Shown: in pieces, positions 9,043 through 18,852 of the stretch
Position numbering within the stretch: position 1 is the stretch's first letter
Layout of the letters: every line of letters begins with the position of its first letter
NCBI RefSeq assembly: GCF_011764445.1
Contig: NZ_BLPG01000001.1
Location: 992,001-1,056,000 of the forward strand
Length of the DNA stretch: 64,000 bases
Source: Phytohabitans rumicis
GTDB lineage: Bacteria; Actinomycetota; Actinomycetes; Mycobacteriales; Micromonosporaceae
Reading direction: 5' to 3'
Position numbers and translations under genes: made by a program
The notes under the pieces: generated by a model
The model's input: the letters and a program-made list of their open reading frames with translations, nothing else
Told to the model about the DNA's origin: nothing
Databases searched by the model: none

Positions 9043-9990
9043 CTACTTCCGGAGCAGTGCCAGCTTCGCGTAGAAGTCTTGGAGCATGAGGCGTACGTCG
9101 AGGTGGGTGTAGACGCGGATCAGGCGCCCGTCCGGGCGCTCTTCGTAGCCGCCGTCGTCGGTGATCCGCGGCGCGGGACGCAGCACGTGCCGGCTCGACG
9201 AGGTGTCGGGGTCGAAGTTGGACTGAAGGGTCGAGAGGAGCACGAGCGGGCTGTCGCCCATGATGTACGTCTCGCCGAGGTTGCGCCCCGTCCTGGCCAT
9301 GTACTCGCCGACCGCGCACAGCCTGTCGTACAGGTGCTCACCGATCCGGCCCGCCGGCCGTACGTACGCCTCTATCTCCGCCATGCCCGCGATGGTCTGC
9401 CGGTACGCGTCGCGCGGCACCTGCCACAGCGGTATCGGCGAGTCGAAGACGACCTGGGCGGCGGCGAGGTCGATGCTCAGGTTGTACTCGGTGGCGGGCG
9501 GGCCCGGTGGCGGCGAGGCGAGATCGGGGTACTCGGGGCCACCGATCCAGATCGCGGTCAGCCGCTCGGCGATGCGCGGCTCCATCAGGTAGGCGCTGGC
9601 CAGCTCGGTGAGCCCGGCGCCGAACGTCGCGTACAGCGGCAGGTCGGTGTCGGTGCGCATCGCCTCGGCGACGATCGCCTCCGCGCCCGCGGACGGCCGG
9701 GGCGTGCCGGTGTCGGCGTGGGCCACATTGGACCCCGCGTACGCCGGCACCTCCCGTTCCATGATGGACAGCACCTCGACGGCCCGCTCGTATGACTCGT
9801 CCGCCGACCGCCGCGCCGCATTCGACGGGTCGGCGGGCAGGTGTGAGCCGATGACACCGCGCAGTTCGGCGGCGGGCGACAGCAGTTGGTGAACCAGTTG
9901 GGCGAGCCCGTCCGGGTCGCCGCAGTAGTCGTTGTCGGTGATGACGCGGCAGCGTGGGCCGGCGTAGGGCTTGAATCGCACCGCAGTCAC
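9043..9990 (-). CDS. Inosine/uridine-preferring nucleoside hydrolase family protein
   Basis: This 315-residue enzyme has the N-terminal metal site DNDYCGDPDG at residues 19-28, the DxDxxxDD-like calcium cluster of nucleoside N-ribohydrolases, and a second motif LTAIWIGGPEYPD near 150. The family splits nucleosides into base and ribose. Related actinobacterial proteins with this divergent motif are not characterised, so the true substrate is open. It is downstream of, and overlaps by 4 bases, a shrunken FAH-family gene. The pair is divergent from the TetR gene and probably under the same operator. Confidence 0.85.
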   Translation of the reverse strand: MTAVRFKPYAGPRCRVITDNDYCGDPDGLAQLVHQLLSPAAELRGVIGSHLPADPSNAARRSADESYERAVEVLSIMEREVPAYAGSNVAHADTGTPRPSAGAEAIVAEAMRTDTDLPLYATFGAGLTELASAYLMEPRIAERLTAIWIGGPEYPDLASPPPGPPATEYNLSIDLAAAQVVFDSPIPLWQVPRDAYRQTIAGMAEIEAYVRPAGRIGEHLYDRLCAVGEYMARTGRNLGETYIMGDSPLVLLSTLQSNFDPDTSSSRHVLRPAPRITDDGGYEERPDGRLIRVYTHLDVRLMLQDFYAKLALLRK

Positions 9991-10304
9991 GCGCCGGCGA
10001 CGATCCGGTTGACGCAGCTCCCGAGCCCGTCCACGGCCGTGACGAGGCTCTGGCCCGCGCGCAGGTACCGCGGCGGCTTACGTGCGTGCCCGGTGTTGTC
10101 ACGCTGCACGGTCCCGGCCGCGGCTCCCCCGGCCCGACGCACCTGCGTGCCGACGATGGCGGCGAGCTCGCACTCCCAGTCGAACGCGGCGGTCTCGGGC
10201 GGCAGCTCCCCGACGTCGGCGGCGCCGAGATCGACCAGCCGGTCGTCCTCGACCCGTACCGCTCGGGTGGCGCCATCGGCGGTGCGGATGGTGGCCAGTT
10301 TCAT
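9987..10304 (-). pseudogene. Internally deleted fumarylacetoacetate hydrolase family gene
   Basis: The 105-residue product begins like a full FAH-family protein (MKLATIRTADG). It then has the mid-protein motif FDWECELAAIVG (the metal-binding WE-x-E region), jumps to the last segment (RYLRAGQSLVTAVDGLG) and ends NRIVAGA. Family members are normally 250-300 residues, so roughly 150 residues are missing from the centre. The frame nevertheless stays open and its TGA overlaps the nucleoside hydrolase ATG (ATGA). Two of the usual metal ligands are gone, so catalysis is unlikely. It may persist only because it couples translation of the next gene. Confidence 0.65.
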
Positions 10305-10440
10305 CGGTGCGGTCCTTCCGCGCGGCAGGCGAACAGCATGCTCCTGACACGCCGCCGCGAACACAGAGTTCTGCTCTGAAGAACAGCCGCCCTTTGTGTC
10401 GATCACGTTTCAGGAATCTTGCCGAGAGGTCTCGACAACC

Positions 10441-10456
10441 TACCGAGTGCTCGGTA
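10441..10456. promoter_or_regulatory. TetR-type operator palindrome
   Basis: TACCGAGTGCTCGGTA is a perfect inverted repeat with 7-bp arms and a 2-bp centre. It lies 28 bases before the TetR ATG and 137 bases before the divergent FAH-remnant start. Size and place fit autoregulation by the adjacent TetR protein. Confidence 0.75.
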
Positions 10457-10483
10457 AGTTACCGCAACCAAGGAGGGCCGCCA

Positions 10484-11083
10484 ATGACCGAAACCCCTGG
10501 CCGTCGCCGTCTCAAGCCCAGCGCACGCCGCCGCCAGATCCTCGATGTCGCCACCCGCGAGATCGCCGCATCCGGCTTCCGCGGCGCCTCGCTGGCCGAG
10601 ATCGCGGAGAGCGTCGGCGTCTCCCAGCCGGGCCTGCTGCATCACTACCCGAGCAAGGCCGCTCTGCTGCTGGCGGTGCTGGAGCAGAAGAGCGCGGAGG
10701 ACACCAAGCTCGTCGACGAGGTGTTCGCCGACGCCGAGGGCACCGTGGGCCAGGCGATGACGGCCCTCGTGGAGATGAACCAGCGCGACCCCGAACGGCT
10801 CCGGCTCTACACCGTCACCGCGGCGGAGAGCATCGACGCCGGTCACCCGGCGCACGACTTCTACCTCCAGCGGTACCGGACCATACGAGCACGGCTGGCG
10901 GGGCGTCTCACCAAGGACTGCGATCGCGGCAGGCTGCCCGAAAGCCTCGACGTCGACGAGGTCGCCGCCGAGATCCTCGCCCTCCTCGACGGGCTCCAGT
11001 TCCAGTGGCTGCTCGACCCCTCGGTCGACATGACCAGGCCCGTCAAGGCGTACTTCGCACGACTCTATGGAAAGGCCAAGTAA
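10484..11083 (+). CDS. TetR/AcrR family transcriptional regulator
   Basis: This 199-residue protein has an N-terminal helix-turn-helix at about 15-60 (RRQILDVATREIAASGFRG then LAEIAESVGVSQPGLLHHYPSKAALL), the TetR signature. The C-terminal ligand domain is alpha-helical. The start follows AAGGAGGG. A perfect palindrome sits just upstream, so it most likely represses itself, the downstream GH3-ABC-sulfatase genes and the divergent nucleoside hydrolase pair. The inducer is presumably a product of GH3 action or the imported substrate (inference). It directly abuts the GH3 gene. Confidence 0.92.
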   Translation: MTETPGRRRLKPSARRRQILDVATREIAASGFRGASLAEIAESVGVSQPGLLHHYPSKAALLLAVLEQKSAEDTKLVDEVFADAEGTVGQAMTALVEMNQRDPERLRLYTVTAAESIDAGHPAHDFYLQRYRTIRARLAGRLTKDCDRGRLPESLDVDEVAAEILALLDGLQFQWLLDPSVDMTRPVKAYFARLYGKAK

Positions 11084-11084
11084 C

Positions 11085-13508
11085 GTGCACACCCTGAGCC
11101 TCGCCCAGAAGGTAGGGCTGCTCACCGGCGCGACGTTCTGGACCACACCGGCCTGCGTCCCGATCGGGCTGCGGTCGATGGCGCTCGCCGACGGTCCCGC
11201 CGGCGTGCGCGGGGTCCGGTGGGACGCCGCGGACCCCTCCGTGTGCTTCCCCTCGCCCACCGCGCTGGGCGCGAGCTGGGACGTCGAGATGGCCCGCGCG
11301 TACGGCCGGGCACTGGGCGCCGAGGCGCGGCGCAAAGGCGTGCACGTGGTGCTGGCACCGACCCTCAACGTCATCCGTACGCCGTTCGGCGGCCGGGCGT
11401 TCGAGTGCTACTCCGAGGATCCGACGCTGATCGGCGCGATCGGCGCCGCCGTGGTCGCCGGCATGCAGGAGCTGGGAGTGGCGGCCACCGTCAAGCACTA
11501 CGTGGCCAACGACTCCGAGACCGACCGGTACACAGTGGACGTCCGGATGGACGAGCGCACGCTGCGCGAGGTTTACCTCGCTCCCTTCGAGACGGTCGTC
11601 CGCGAGGCCCGTCCATGGGCGGTGATGGCCGCCTACAACGCCGTCGACGGCATCACGCTGACCGAGCACCCCCTGCTGGACGCCCCGCTGCGTACCGAAT
11701 GGGGCTTCGACGGGCTCATCATGAGCGACTGGCGCGCCACCCGGTCCACAGTCGAGTCCGCCCGCGCCGGGCTCGACCTGGCCATGCCGGGACCGATCAG
11801 CCCGTGGGGTGCGGCGCTCGTCGCGGCCGTCGAGCGGGGCGAGGTGGACGAGGCCACCATCGACCGGAAGGTCGCCCACTTGCTGGAGCTGGCCGAGCGG
11901 GTCGGCGCCCTCGGTACCGCTGCCGACAAGCCACTCGCGGACCTGGCGCCGGCCGGCTACGCCGCGGACGTCGCGGCCTACGCCGCCGTGAGCGGCACCG
12001 TCCTGCTCGCCAACGACGGCGCTCTGCCGCTGGCCGCTCCCGCGCTGCGCCGCGTCCTCATCGTGGGCGAGGCGGCCGCGGCGCCGCGCTTCCAGGGCGG
12101 TGGCAGCGCCGAGGTCATGCCGGCCGGCGTCGTGTCGCCTGTGGACGCGATCCGCGCCGCTCTTCCGGAGGTGTGCGAGGTGGTCTACGTTCCCGGCACG
12201 CACGGGGACACCGACCTCGAACCGCTGCCGCTGGACCTGGCCGGCGGGGCCGACGGCATCGAGCTCACCTGGCTCGACCAGGCGGGCGCGGAGGTGCACC
12301 GCGAGCGCCGCTCGTCGACGAAGCTGGTGTACCTCGGCCCGGACGTGCCGGCCGGTGCCACGTCGTGCCGCATCGAGTGGGACTTCACCGCCGACGAGCC
12401 GGGGGCGTGGCAGCTCGGCTTCATCGGCTGCGGCTATTTCGAGCTGTCCGTCGACGGCGCGCAGGTGCTGGCGGAGCAGGCGTCCGCCGCGCACGAAGGG
12501 CCTGGCGCGGAGCTGTTCAACGGCCCGAGCCGGGCCGTCACGCGCGAGGTCCGGGACGGCGAGCCGGTACGCATGCGCCTGGACCACACGTTCGGACAGT
12601 TGGGCGTGTCGGTGACCCTCGGCGCACGCCGGCCCCGGATGGACGCCGGCGAGGAGCGCGACCTGCTGCGGCGCGAAGCGGCGGCGTGCGACGTGGCCAT
12701 CGTCGTCGTGTCGACCGACCGGGCCAGCGAGTCCGAGGGCGTCGACCGCGGCACCCTCGCGCTCCCCGGCGACCAGGACGACGTGGTGTCCCTTGTGGCC
12801 GGTCACGCGCCGTCCACTGTGGCCGTCGTCTGCTCGGGCGCGCCGGTGGCGCTGCCCTGGCGGGACGAGGTCTCCGCGATCCTGGTCGCCTGGTTCGGCG
12901 GTCAGGCGGTCGGCCCGGCTCTCGCCGACGTCATCGTCGGCCACCGCGAGCCCCGGGGCCGGCTGCCGATGTCGTGGCCCGCCGACGACGGCGTCCCCGT
13001 GCACCAGGTCGCCCCCACCGATGGCCGCCTCGACTACGCCGAAGGACTGCACGTCGGCTACCGGGCATGGCTGAAGGAGGGCCGGGAACCGGCCTGGGCC
13101 TTCGGTCACGGGCTCGGCTACACCACGTGGGAGCTGAGCGACGTCGAGGTCGACGCCAACGGCCACGCCGGCGATGCCGGCGCCAACGTCTTCGTCACGG
13201 CCCGCAACACCGGGGACCGCCCCGGTCGCACCGTCATCCAGGTCTACCTGGCCCGTCCCGACTCCGCACACGACCGACCCGTGCGGTGGCTGGCCGGATT
13301 CGCCGCGGTCGACCAGGACGCCGGCGCGACCGCCACCCACCACATCCGGCTACCAACTCGCGCGTTCCAGCACTGGTCGGAGACGACACGGAGCTGGCAG
13401 TTGGAGCCCGGCCAGTTCGAGGTCCAGGTCGGTACCTCCGCGACTGCCATCCACCACCGGCGGATCGTCGCCGTCCACGAGAAAACCAACACACTCCAGC
13501 CCGACTAG
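11085..13508 (+). CDS. Glycoside hydrolase family 3 beta-glycosidase with PA14-like insert
   Basis: This protein of about 807 residues has the GH3 barrel with the substrate motif KHYVANDSETDR and nucleophile Asp-215 in GLIMSDW. The alpha/beta sandwich domain follows, interrupted by a PA14-like beta domain (about 390-510: CRIEWDFTADEPG, QLGFIGCGYFELSVDG), and a C-terminal fibronectin-III-like domain (TVIQVYLARPDS). No signal peptide is seen, so it should act in the cytoplasm on imported oligosaccharides. The GTG at 11085, just after the TetR stop, is preferred over the ATG at 11067 inside the TetR gene. PA14-bearing GH3 enzymes act on beta-glucosides and other beta-glycosides. Confidence 0.92.
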   Translation: MHTLSLAQKVGLLTGATFWTTPACVPIGLRSMALADGPAGVRGVRWDAADPSVCFPSPTALGASWDVEMARAYGRALGAEARRKGVHVVLAPTLNVIRTPFGGRAFECYSEDPTLIGAIGAAVVAGMQELGVAATVKHYVANDSETDRYTVDVRMDERTLREVYLAPFETVVREARPWAVMAAYNAVDGITLTEHPLLDAPLRTEWGFDGLIMSDWRATRSTVESARAGLDLAMPGPISPWGAALVAAVERGEVDEATIDRKVAHLLELAERVGALGTAADKPLADLAPAGYAADVAAYAAVSGTVLLANDGALPLAAPALRRVLIVGEAAAAPRFQGGGSAEVMPAGVVSPVDAIRAALPEVCEVVYVPGTHGDTDLEPLPLDLAGGADGIELTWLDQAGAEVHRERRSSTKLVYLGPDVPAGATSCRIEWDFTADEPGAWQLGFIGCGYFELSVDGAQVLAEQASAAHEGPGAELFNGPSRAVTREVRDGEPVRMRLDHTFGQLGVSVTLGARRPRMDAGEERDLLRREAAACDVAIVVVSTDRASESEGVDRGTLALPGDQDDVVSLVAGHAPSTVAVVCSGAPVALPWRDEVSAILVAWFGGQAVGPALADVIVGHREPRGRLPMSWPADDGVPVHQVAPTDGRLDYAEGLHVGYRAWLKEGREPAWAFGHGLGYTTWELSDVEVDANGHAGDAGANVFVTARNTGDRPGRTVIQVYLARPDSAHDRPVRWLAGFAAVDQDAGATATHHIRLPTRAFQHWSETTRSWQLEPGQFEVQVGTSATAIHHRRIVAVHEKTNTLQPD

Positions 13509-13519
13509 GAGTCTCCCCC

Positions 13520-15067
13520 ATGAGAAGAAAGCTCACCGGCGCCGTCGCCCTCTCCGTCGCCCTGCTCGCCCCCACCGCCTGCACGTCGGCGGTCGACCAG
13601 GCCAACCAGGCGTCGACGGCCACCAACGCGGCCTCCTGCCAGCCCGGCGGCACGCTCACCGGCGCCCTGGCCAGCCCCGCCGACCCCAGCGCGGTCCTCA
13701 GCGGCCGCCCGGGCAACATCTTCTGGGTACGCAACATCGTCGAGCCGCTCTGGTATGTCACCAAGGACTCGCCGGAGCCCAAGCCGCTGCTCGCCAAGTC
13801 CTGGAAGTACGAGAACGACAACAAGACGCTCGTGCTGACCCTCCAGGACGGCGTGAAGTTCCACAGTGGTCGGGCGTTCACCGCCGACGACGTGGTCTAC
13901 ACCTTCAGCCAGGTCACCAAGGCGGGCAGTCCCTCGAACTTCGGCCCGATCGTCTCCACCTGGCAGATCGCGGCCACCGCCCCGAACACGGTCACCATCA
14001 CCGCGCCGACAGCGCTGGACCAGTCGGCGCCGAGCATCCTCGACGTCACGCCGATCGTCGACAAGGACACCTACGCCGACATCGCCTCCGGCAAGCAGAT
14101 CGTCGGTACCGGACCGTTCACTCTGGACACGTACACGCCGGGCGCGGCGATGACGCTGAAGAAGAACCCGAACTACTGGCAGGCCGGACTCCCCAAGCTC
14201 GACAAGATCGACATCCCGGTCATCGCCGACTCGACCGCGCAGATCGCCGCGTTGCAGTCCGGGCGCGTGCAGCTCGCATCCGGCCTCACCGTGCGGGACG
14301 CGACGACCACCGCCGACGGCACGAAGTTCACGCTGGAGAAGAGCGGTGGCATCTTCTACCTGCTCGGCATGGACGTCACCAAGGCGCCGCTGAACAACAA
14401 GCAGGTGCGGCAGGCCATCGCGTACGCCATCGACCGTGAGCGGATCAACGAGCAGGTCTTCGTGAGCCTCGGCACCACCAGCAACCTGATGTGGCCGGAG
14501 TCCAGCCCCGGCTACCCGACGAACCTCGCGAACAAGTACACGTACGACCCGGAGAAGGCCAAGCAGCTCATCGCCAGCGCCGGCGCCACCGGGGCCACGG
14601 TGGACCTCACCTACGCGCAACAGCCGATCCTCGCCTCGATGTACAGCATCATCGCCAACAACCTCGAGGCGATCGGACTCAAGCCCAAGGGCGAGGCGCT
14701 GTCCATCGGCGACTACCAGCAGCGGGTCGCCACCGCCAGCTTCACGATGTCGTACCTGAACAACGCGGCGAGCGGCGGCCAGTCGGCGCCGGTCCTGCTC
14801 GCCACGCTGCCGCAGATCCGCCTGAAGAACAACTCGTTGGGGTACGACGACCCGCAGTTCGCCGCGCTGTCCGACGCGGTCACCACGGCGACGAGCGCGA
14901 CCAGCGCCGACGCGCTGCGCAAGCTCACCGAGTACATGCTCGACGAGGCGAACGTCCAGCTGATCGTGGCCGCTCCCACGACCGCCGTACAGGCCAAGAA
15001 CGTCACCGGCGTGGAGCGCACCCTGACCGGCAGCCTCTTCCGGAACGCCTGTCTCACCACGCCATGA
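13520..15067 (+). CDS. ABC transporter substrate-binding lipoprotein, family 5
   Basis: This 515-residue SBP_bac_5 (peptide/nickel/oligosaccharide) binding protein begins with a lipoprotein signal (VALSVALLAPTACTSA; Cys near 22). Typical motifs follow: LLAKSWKYENDNKTLVLTLQ, FHSGRAFTADDVVYTF, VGTGPFTLDTYTPG and VRQAIAYAIDRERIN. Family 5 proteins can bind peptides or beta-linked oligosaccharides, and the adjacent GH3 and sulfatase genes favour a glycan ligand. It is the first gene of a complete importer (binding protein, two permeases, one double ATPase), and its stop overlaps the next ATG. Confidence 0.93.
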   Translation: MRRKLTGAVALSVALLAPTACTSAVDQANQASTATNAASCQPGGTLTGALASPADPSAVLSGRPGNIFWVRNIVEPLWYVTKDSPEPKPLLAKSWKYENDNKTLVLTLQDGVKFHSGRAFTADDVVYTFSQVTKAGSPSNFGPIVSTWQIAATAPNTVTITAPTALDQSAPSILDVTPIVDKDTYADIASGKQIVGTGPFTLDTYTPGAAMTLKKNPNYWQAGLPKLDKIDIPVIADSTAQIAALQSGRVQLASGLTVRDATTTADGTKFTLEKSGGIFYLLGMDVTKAPLNNKQVRQAIAYAIDRERINEQVFVSLGTTSNLMWPESSPGYPTNLANKYTYDPEKAKQLIASAGATGATVDLTYAQQPILASMYSIIANNLEAIGLKPKGEALSIGDYQQRVATASFTMSYLNNAASGGQSAPVLLATLPQIRLKNNSLGYDDPQFAALSDAVTTATSATSADALRKLTEYMLDEANVQLIVAAPTTAVQAKNVTGVERTLTGSLFRNACLTTP

Positions 15068-16008
15068 TTCGCTTCCTGGTCCGGCGCCTGCCGGTCATCG
15101 CGCTCGTGCTCGTCGCCGCGAGCATGATCGCCTTCCTCCTGCCACGGCTGATGCCGGGCGACCCGGCCGCGGCCGTGGCAGGACCGGAGGCGACACCGGA
15201 GCAGATCGCCCAGGTCCGCCACGACCTGGGGCTGGACCGGCCGGTCGTCGAGCAGTACGTGTTGTGGATCAAGGGACTGTTCACCGGCGACCTGGGCCAG
15301 TCCCTGCAGTACCGCAGGCCAGTCGCCGAGCTCATCGGTACCCGGCTCGAAAGCACCGTCGAGCTGGCGATCGCGGCCCTGATCTTCATGGTGATCATCG
15401 GGGTGGGGATCGGGCTGATCGCCGGCAGCACCCGCGCGGCCTGGCTCCGCTCGGCCATCGACAGCGTCAACACCCTGCTGCTGGCGATGCCCGGCTTCCT
15501 GGTCGGCCTGCTGATGGTCCTGCTGTTCGGCATCTTCTTCCGGATCCTGCCGACCAGCGGCGAGGTGGCGCTGTCCGAGAACCCCGAGATCGGCGTGCAG
15601 TACCTGATCCTGCCCGCCCTGGCGCTTGCGCTCGCCCCCGCCTCCGGTATCGCCCGCCTCGTGCAGACCTCGATGCGGGCGGTACGCCAGCAGGACTTCG
15701 TGGACCTGGCCATCGCCAAGGGCGTGCCGTCGCGGCGGATCGCCACCCGCCACGTCCTGCGCAACAGCCTCGGGCCCGCGCTGGTCGCCATCGGCATCCG
15801 GTTCGGCGACCTGCTCGCCGGGGCCGTGGTGATCGAAGCGATCTTCGCGCGCAACGGCCTGGGCCAACTCGCCGTCGCGTCGGCGCAGACCGCCGACTAC
15901 CCGGTCGTGCAGGTGCTGATCGTCGGCGCCGTGCTGATCGCCGTCGCCGCCCAACTGCTCACCGAGATCGGGCTGGCGCGTCTCGACCCTCGAGTGAGGT
16001 TGGAATGA
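15064..16008 (+). CDS. ABC transporter permease, DppB type
   Basis: This 314-residue inner-membrane protein has six hydrophobic segments. The first is VIALVLVAASMIAFLLPRL, followed by the DppB-type segment PGDPAAAVAGPEATPEQIAQ. The EAA coupling loop reads DLAIAKGVPSRRIATRHVLRN. It pairs with the next permease to form the channel. ATGA overlap with the binding-protein gene and with the following permease shows tight coupling. Confidence 0.93.
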   Translation: MIRFLVRRLPVIALVLVAASMIAFLLPRLMPGDPAAAVAGPEATPEQIAQVRHDLGLDRPVVEQYVLWIKGLFTGDLGQSLQYRRPVAELIGTRLESTVELAIAALIFMVIIGVGIGLIAGSTRAAWLRSAIDSVNTLLLAMPGFLVGLLMVLLFGIFFRILPTSGEVALSENPEIGVQYLILPALALALAPASGIARLVQTSMRAVRQQDFVDLAIAKGVPSRRIATRHVLRNSLGPALVAIGIRFGDLLAGAVVIEAIFARNGLGQLAVASAQTADYPVVQVLIVGAVLIAVAAQLLTEIGLARLDPRVRLE

Positions 16009-16856
16009 CTTCCACTCCTACCACCAAGCGGCGTAACCAAACCCTCCTCCGGTACGCCCGCGCCTTTCGCAGCCCACGCGGCATCATCGGCGCCGGCACG
16101 CTGCTCGCCCTCGTCGTGGTCGCGCTGGCCGCGCCGCTGATCGGCCCCGGCGGGTACGACCAGCAGACGTCGCAGACCCTGGCCGGGGCGGGCGGCCAGC
16201 ACCTGTTCGGCACCGACGAGCTGGGGCGCGACATCCTCGTCCGGACCGTGTACGGGCTGCGGACCGACCTGAGCCTCATCCTCACCGCCGTACCGGTCAG
16301 CCTCGTCATCGGTACCCTCATGGGCCTGTCCGGTGCGGTCTCGAAGGCGCTCGGCGCCGCCACGCAGCGGCTCCTCGACATCATCCTCGGCTTCCCCGGC
16401 CTGGTCCTCGGCGTGATCATCGTGATGATCATCGGCCAGGGCTGGTGGGCGCTGTTCTTCGCGCTCGTCCTCGCCGGGCTGCCCGGCTTCGGCCGGATGG
16501 CCCGGGCAGGTCTGCTGTCCGAACAGGACAGGGACTACGTCCTCGCCGCCCGTGTGCTCGGTGTCTCCACCGGCCGGCGGATCCGGCGGCACATCCTGCC
16601 GAACATCGTCGACCCGCTGCTCGTACAGACGGCGATCTTCATGGTGGTCGCCATCTTCATCGAGGCGGGCCTGAGCATCGTCGGGCTCGGCATCGAGCCA
16701 CCCGCGCCGTCGCTGGGCGCGATGCTCAACGTCGGCGCCCGGTACGCCACCACGCACCCCAGCTACGTGCTCGGGCCGGGCATAGTGCTGCTGCTCCTGG
16801 CGCTGTCCTTCACGCTCCTGTCGGACGCTCTCAACGAGGCGGCGATCAAGCGATGA
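16005..16856 (+). CDS. ABC transporter permease, DppC type
   Basis: This 283-residue membrane protein has the DppC N-terminal helix (GIIGAGTLLALVVVALAAPLIG), the periplasmic motif HLFGTDELGRDILVR, and the EAA loop DYVLAARVLGVSTGRRIRRHILPN. Partner of the DppB-type permease, with ATGA overlaps on both sides. Confidence 0.93.
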   Translation: MTSTPTTKRRNQTLLRYARAFRSPRGIIGAGTLLALVVVALAAPLIGPGGYDQQTSQTLAGAGGQHLFGTDELGRDILVRTVYGLRTDLSLILTAVPVSLVIGTLMGLSGAVSKALGAATQRLLDIILGFPGLVLGVIIVMIIGQGWWALFFALVLAGLPGFGRMARAGLLSEQDRDYVLAARVLGVSTGRRIRRHILPNIVDPLLVQTAIFMVVAIFIEAGLSIVGLGIEPPAPSLGAMLNVGARYATTHPSYVLGPGIVLLLLALSFTLLSDALNEAAIKR

Positions 16857-18850
16857 CGTCCGAGGCACCCCTGCTGCGCGTCGCCGGGCTGCGCACCGAG
16901 TTCCACACCGCCGAAGGCGTCGTCCGCGCCGTCGACGACGTCTCGTTCGACATCGCGCCCGGCGAGATCCTCGGGATCGTCGGCGAGTCCGGATCGGGCA
17001 AGTCGGTGACGGCCCGCTCCATCCTTGGCATGGTCCACGAGCCCGGTCGCGTCGCCGCGGGGCAGATCAGCTACCGGGGACGCGACCTGCGGAGCCTGTC
17101 TCCCAAGGCGATGCGCGCGATCCGGGGCCGCGAGATCGGGCTGGTCTTCCAGGATCCACAGTCGGCACTCAACCCCGTCATGACGGTGCGCGACCAGATC
17201 AGCGAGGCGCTGACCGTACACGGGATGGGCCGTGCGGCGGCGCGCGACCGCGCCCTCGAACTGCTGGAACAGGTCGGCATTCCCGACGCTCGGCGGCGGG
17301 CCGACGACTACCCGCACCAGTTCTCCGGCGGCATGCGCCAGCGGGTCGTCATCGCGATCGCCCTGGCCAACAACCCTTCGCTGCTGATCGCCGACGAGCC
17401 GACGACGGCGCTCGACGTGACGATCCAGGCACAGGTTCTGCGCCTGCTCGGGCGCCTGCGCCGCGAGCTCGGCGTCGCCGTACTCATGATCACGCACGAC
17501 ATGGGTGTGGTGGCCGAGACCTGCGACCGCCTCGTCGTCATGTACGGCGGCCGGGTGCTCGAACGCGGCACGGTGGAGGATGTCTTCCAGGCGCCGAAGT
17601 CGCCGTACACGCACGACCTGCTCGCCGCCATGCCGCGCCTCGACGACGACACGGACGGCACCGGTGCCACGCGGCGACTGCCGTCGATCCCCGGCGCTCC
17701 CCCGGATCCGGCCCGCCTGCCGCCCGGCTGCCCCTTCGAGCCCCGGTGCCGGCTCACCGTCGACGCGTGCAGCGAGAAGATGCCTTCCCCGACAGTGTTC
17801 ACCGTGGACCACGTGGCCGCGTGCCATGTCACGGCGGGCGGCGCGCCAATACCCGCTCTGGTCCCCCAGCCCGCGCACGAGCGCCGCCAGACGGACGGCG
17901 ACCGCCGCCCGATCCTGGAGGTCACTGACCTGCGGATCAACGTCGCGAACGGCCGCCGAGGGTTGTGGGGCAGGCAGGATCCGGTCTACGCCGTCGACGG
18001 CGTGTCGCTGGAGGTCCATCCTGGAGAAACGCTGGGCCTGGTCGGCGAGTCAGGGTGCGGCAAGTCGACGCTCGCGCGGGCGATCGTCGGCATCAACGAG
18101 CCCGCGTCCGGCGCCATCGCCGTGCGCACCGGCGGTGCCGTGCAGTACGTCTTCCAGGATCCGAGCGCCTCGCTCAACCCGCGACGGACGATCCGCGAGT
18201 CGATCGACGAGGGCCTCGAAGCCATCGGTGTGCCGGCGGCGCAGCGGTACGACGAGTCGGTGCGGCTGCTGGAACGGGTCGGCCTCAACGCCCGGCACCT
18301 CGAACGGCTGCCGTACGCGTTCTCCGGCGGCCAGCGCCAGCGGGTCGGCATCGCCAGGGCTCTCGCGGCCAGGCCCGAGCTGCTCGTGCTCGACGAGCCG
18401 GTCTCCGCGCTCGACGTCTCGATCCAGGCGCAGATCATCAACCTGCTGGAGTCGCTGCGCGACGAGCTGGACCTCGGGTACCTGTTCATCGCGCACGACC
18501 TGTCGGTGGTGCGGCACCTCAGCGACCGCATCGCCGTGATGTACCTGGGCGGCATCGTCGAGACCGGCGAGGTCGCCACCGTGTACGGCAACCCGCAGCA
18601 CCCGTACACGGCCGCCCTGCTCGCCTCGTCGCCGCAGCCGGACCCGGCGGCCAAACACCGCGAGCGCATCGTCTTGACCGGCGACCTGCCCAGCCCGAAG
18701 AACCCGCCGAGCGGCTGCCGGTTCCGCACCCGCTGCCCGATCGGCCCGATCGTCCACAGTGACCGGACGATCTGCGTCGAGCGGCGGCCGGCGCTCCAGC
18801 CCGCTCCGAACGGCGCCCACGTCGCCTGTCACTTCCCAGGGGAGGTTTGA
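16853..18850 (+). CDS. Fused DppD-DppF ABC transporter ATPase
   Basis: This 665-residue protein holds two complete nucleotide-binding domains. The first has GESGSGKS, signature FSGGMRQRV and Walker [13 protein letters not shown]. The second has [17 protein letters not shown] and [12 protein letters not shown]. Each is followed by the Cys-containing oligopeptide-ABC C-terminal extension (PGCPFEPRC and SGCRFRTRC). In E. coli DppD and DppF are separate chains; here one fusion energises both permeases. It overlaps the permease gene by 4 bases and is followed directly by the sulfatase. Confidence 0.94.
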   Translation: MTSEAPLLRVAGLRTEFHTAEGVVRAVDDVSFDIAPGEILGIVGESGSGKSVTARSILGMVHEPGRVAAGQISYRGRDLRSLSPKAMRAIRGREIGLVFQDPQSALNPVMTVRDQISEALTVHGMGRAAARDRALELLEQVGIPDARRRADDYPHQFSGGMRQRVVIAIALANNPSLLIADEPTTALDVTIQAQVLRLLGRLRRELGVAVLMITHDMGVVAETCDRLVVMYGGRVLERGTVEDVFQAPKSPYTHDLLAAMPRLDDDTDGTGATRRLPSIPGAPPDPARLPPGCPFEPRCRLTVDACSEKMPSPTVFTVDHVAACHVTAGGAPIPALVPQPAHERRQTDGDRRPILEVTDLRINVANGRRGLWGRQDPVYAVDGVSLEVHPGETLGLVGESGCGKSTLARAIVGINEPASGAIAVRTGGAVQYVFQDPSASLNPRRTIRESIDEGLEAIGVPAAQRYDESVRLLERVGLNARHLERLPYAFSGGQRQRVGIARALAARPELLVLDEPVSALDVSIQAQIINLLESLRDELDLGYLFIAHDLSVVRHLSDRIAVMYLGGIVETGEVATVYGNPQHPYTAALLASSPQPDPAAKHRERIVLTGDLPSPKNPPSGCRFRTRCPIGPIVHSDRTICVERRPALQPAPNGAHVACHFPGEV

Positions 18851-18852
18851 CG

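Noticed and set aside
11043-13343. Long minus-strand frame opposite the GH3 gene
   Set aside because: Arises from third-position GC bias of the real gene; the product is His/Arg/Val-rich without family motifs.
11219-13519. Long plus-strand frame fused ahead of the substrate-binding protein
   Set aside because: It is an alternative frame of GH3; the lipoprotein signal at 13520 is the true start.
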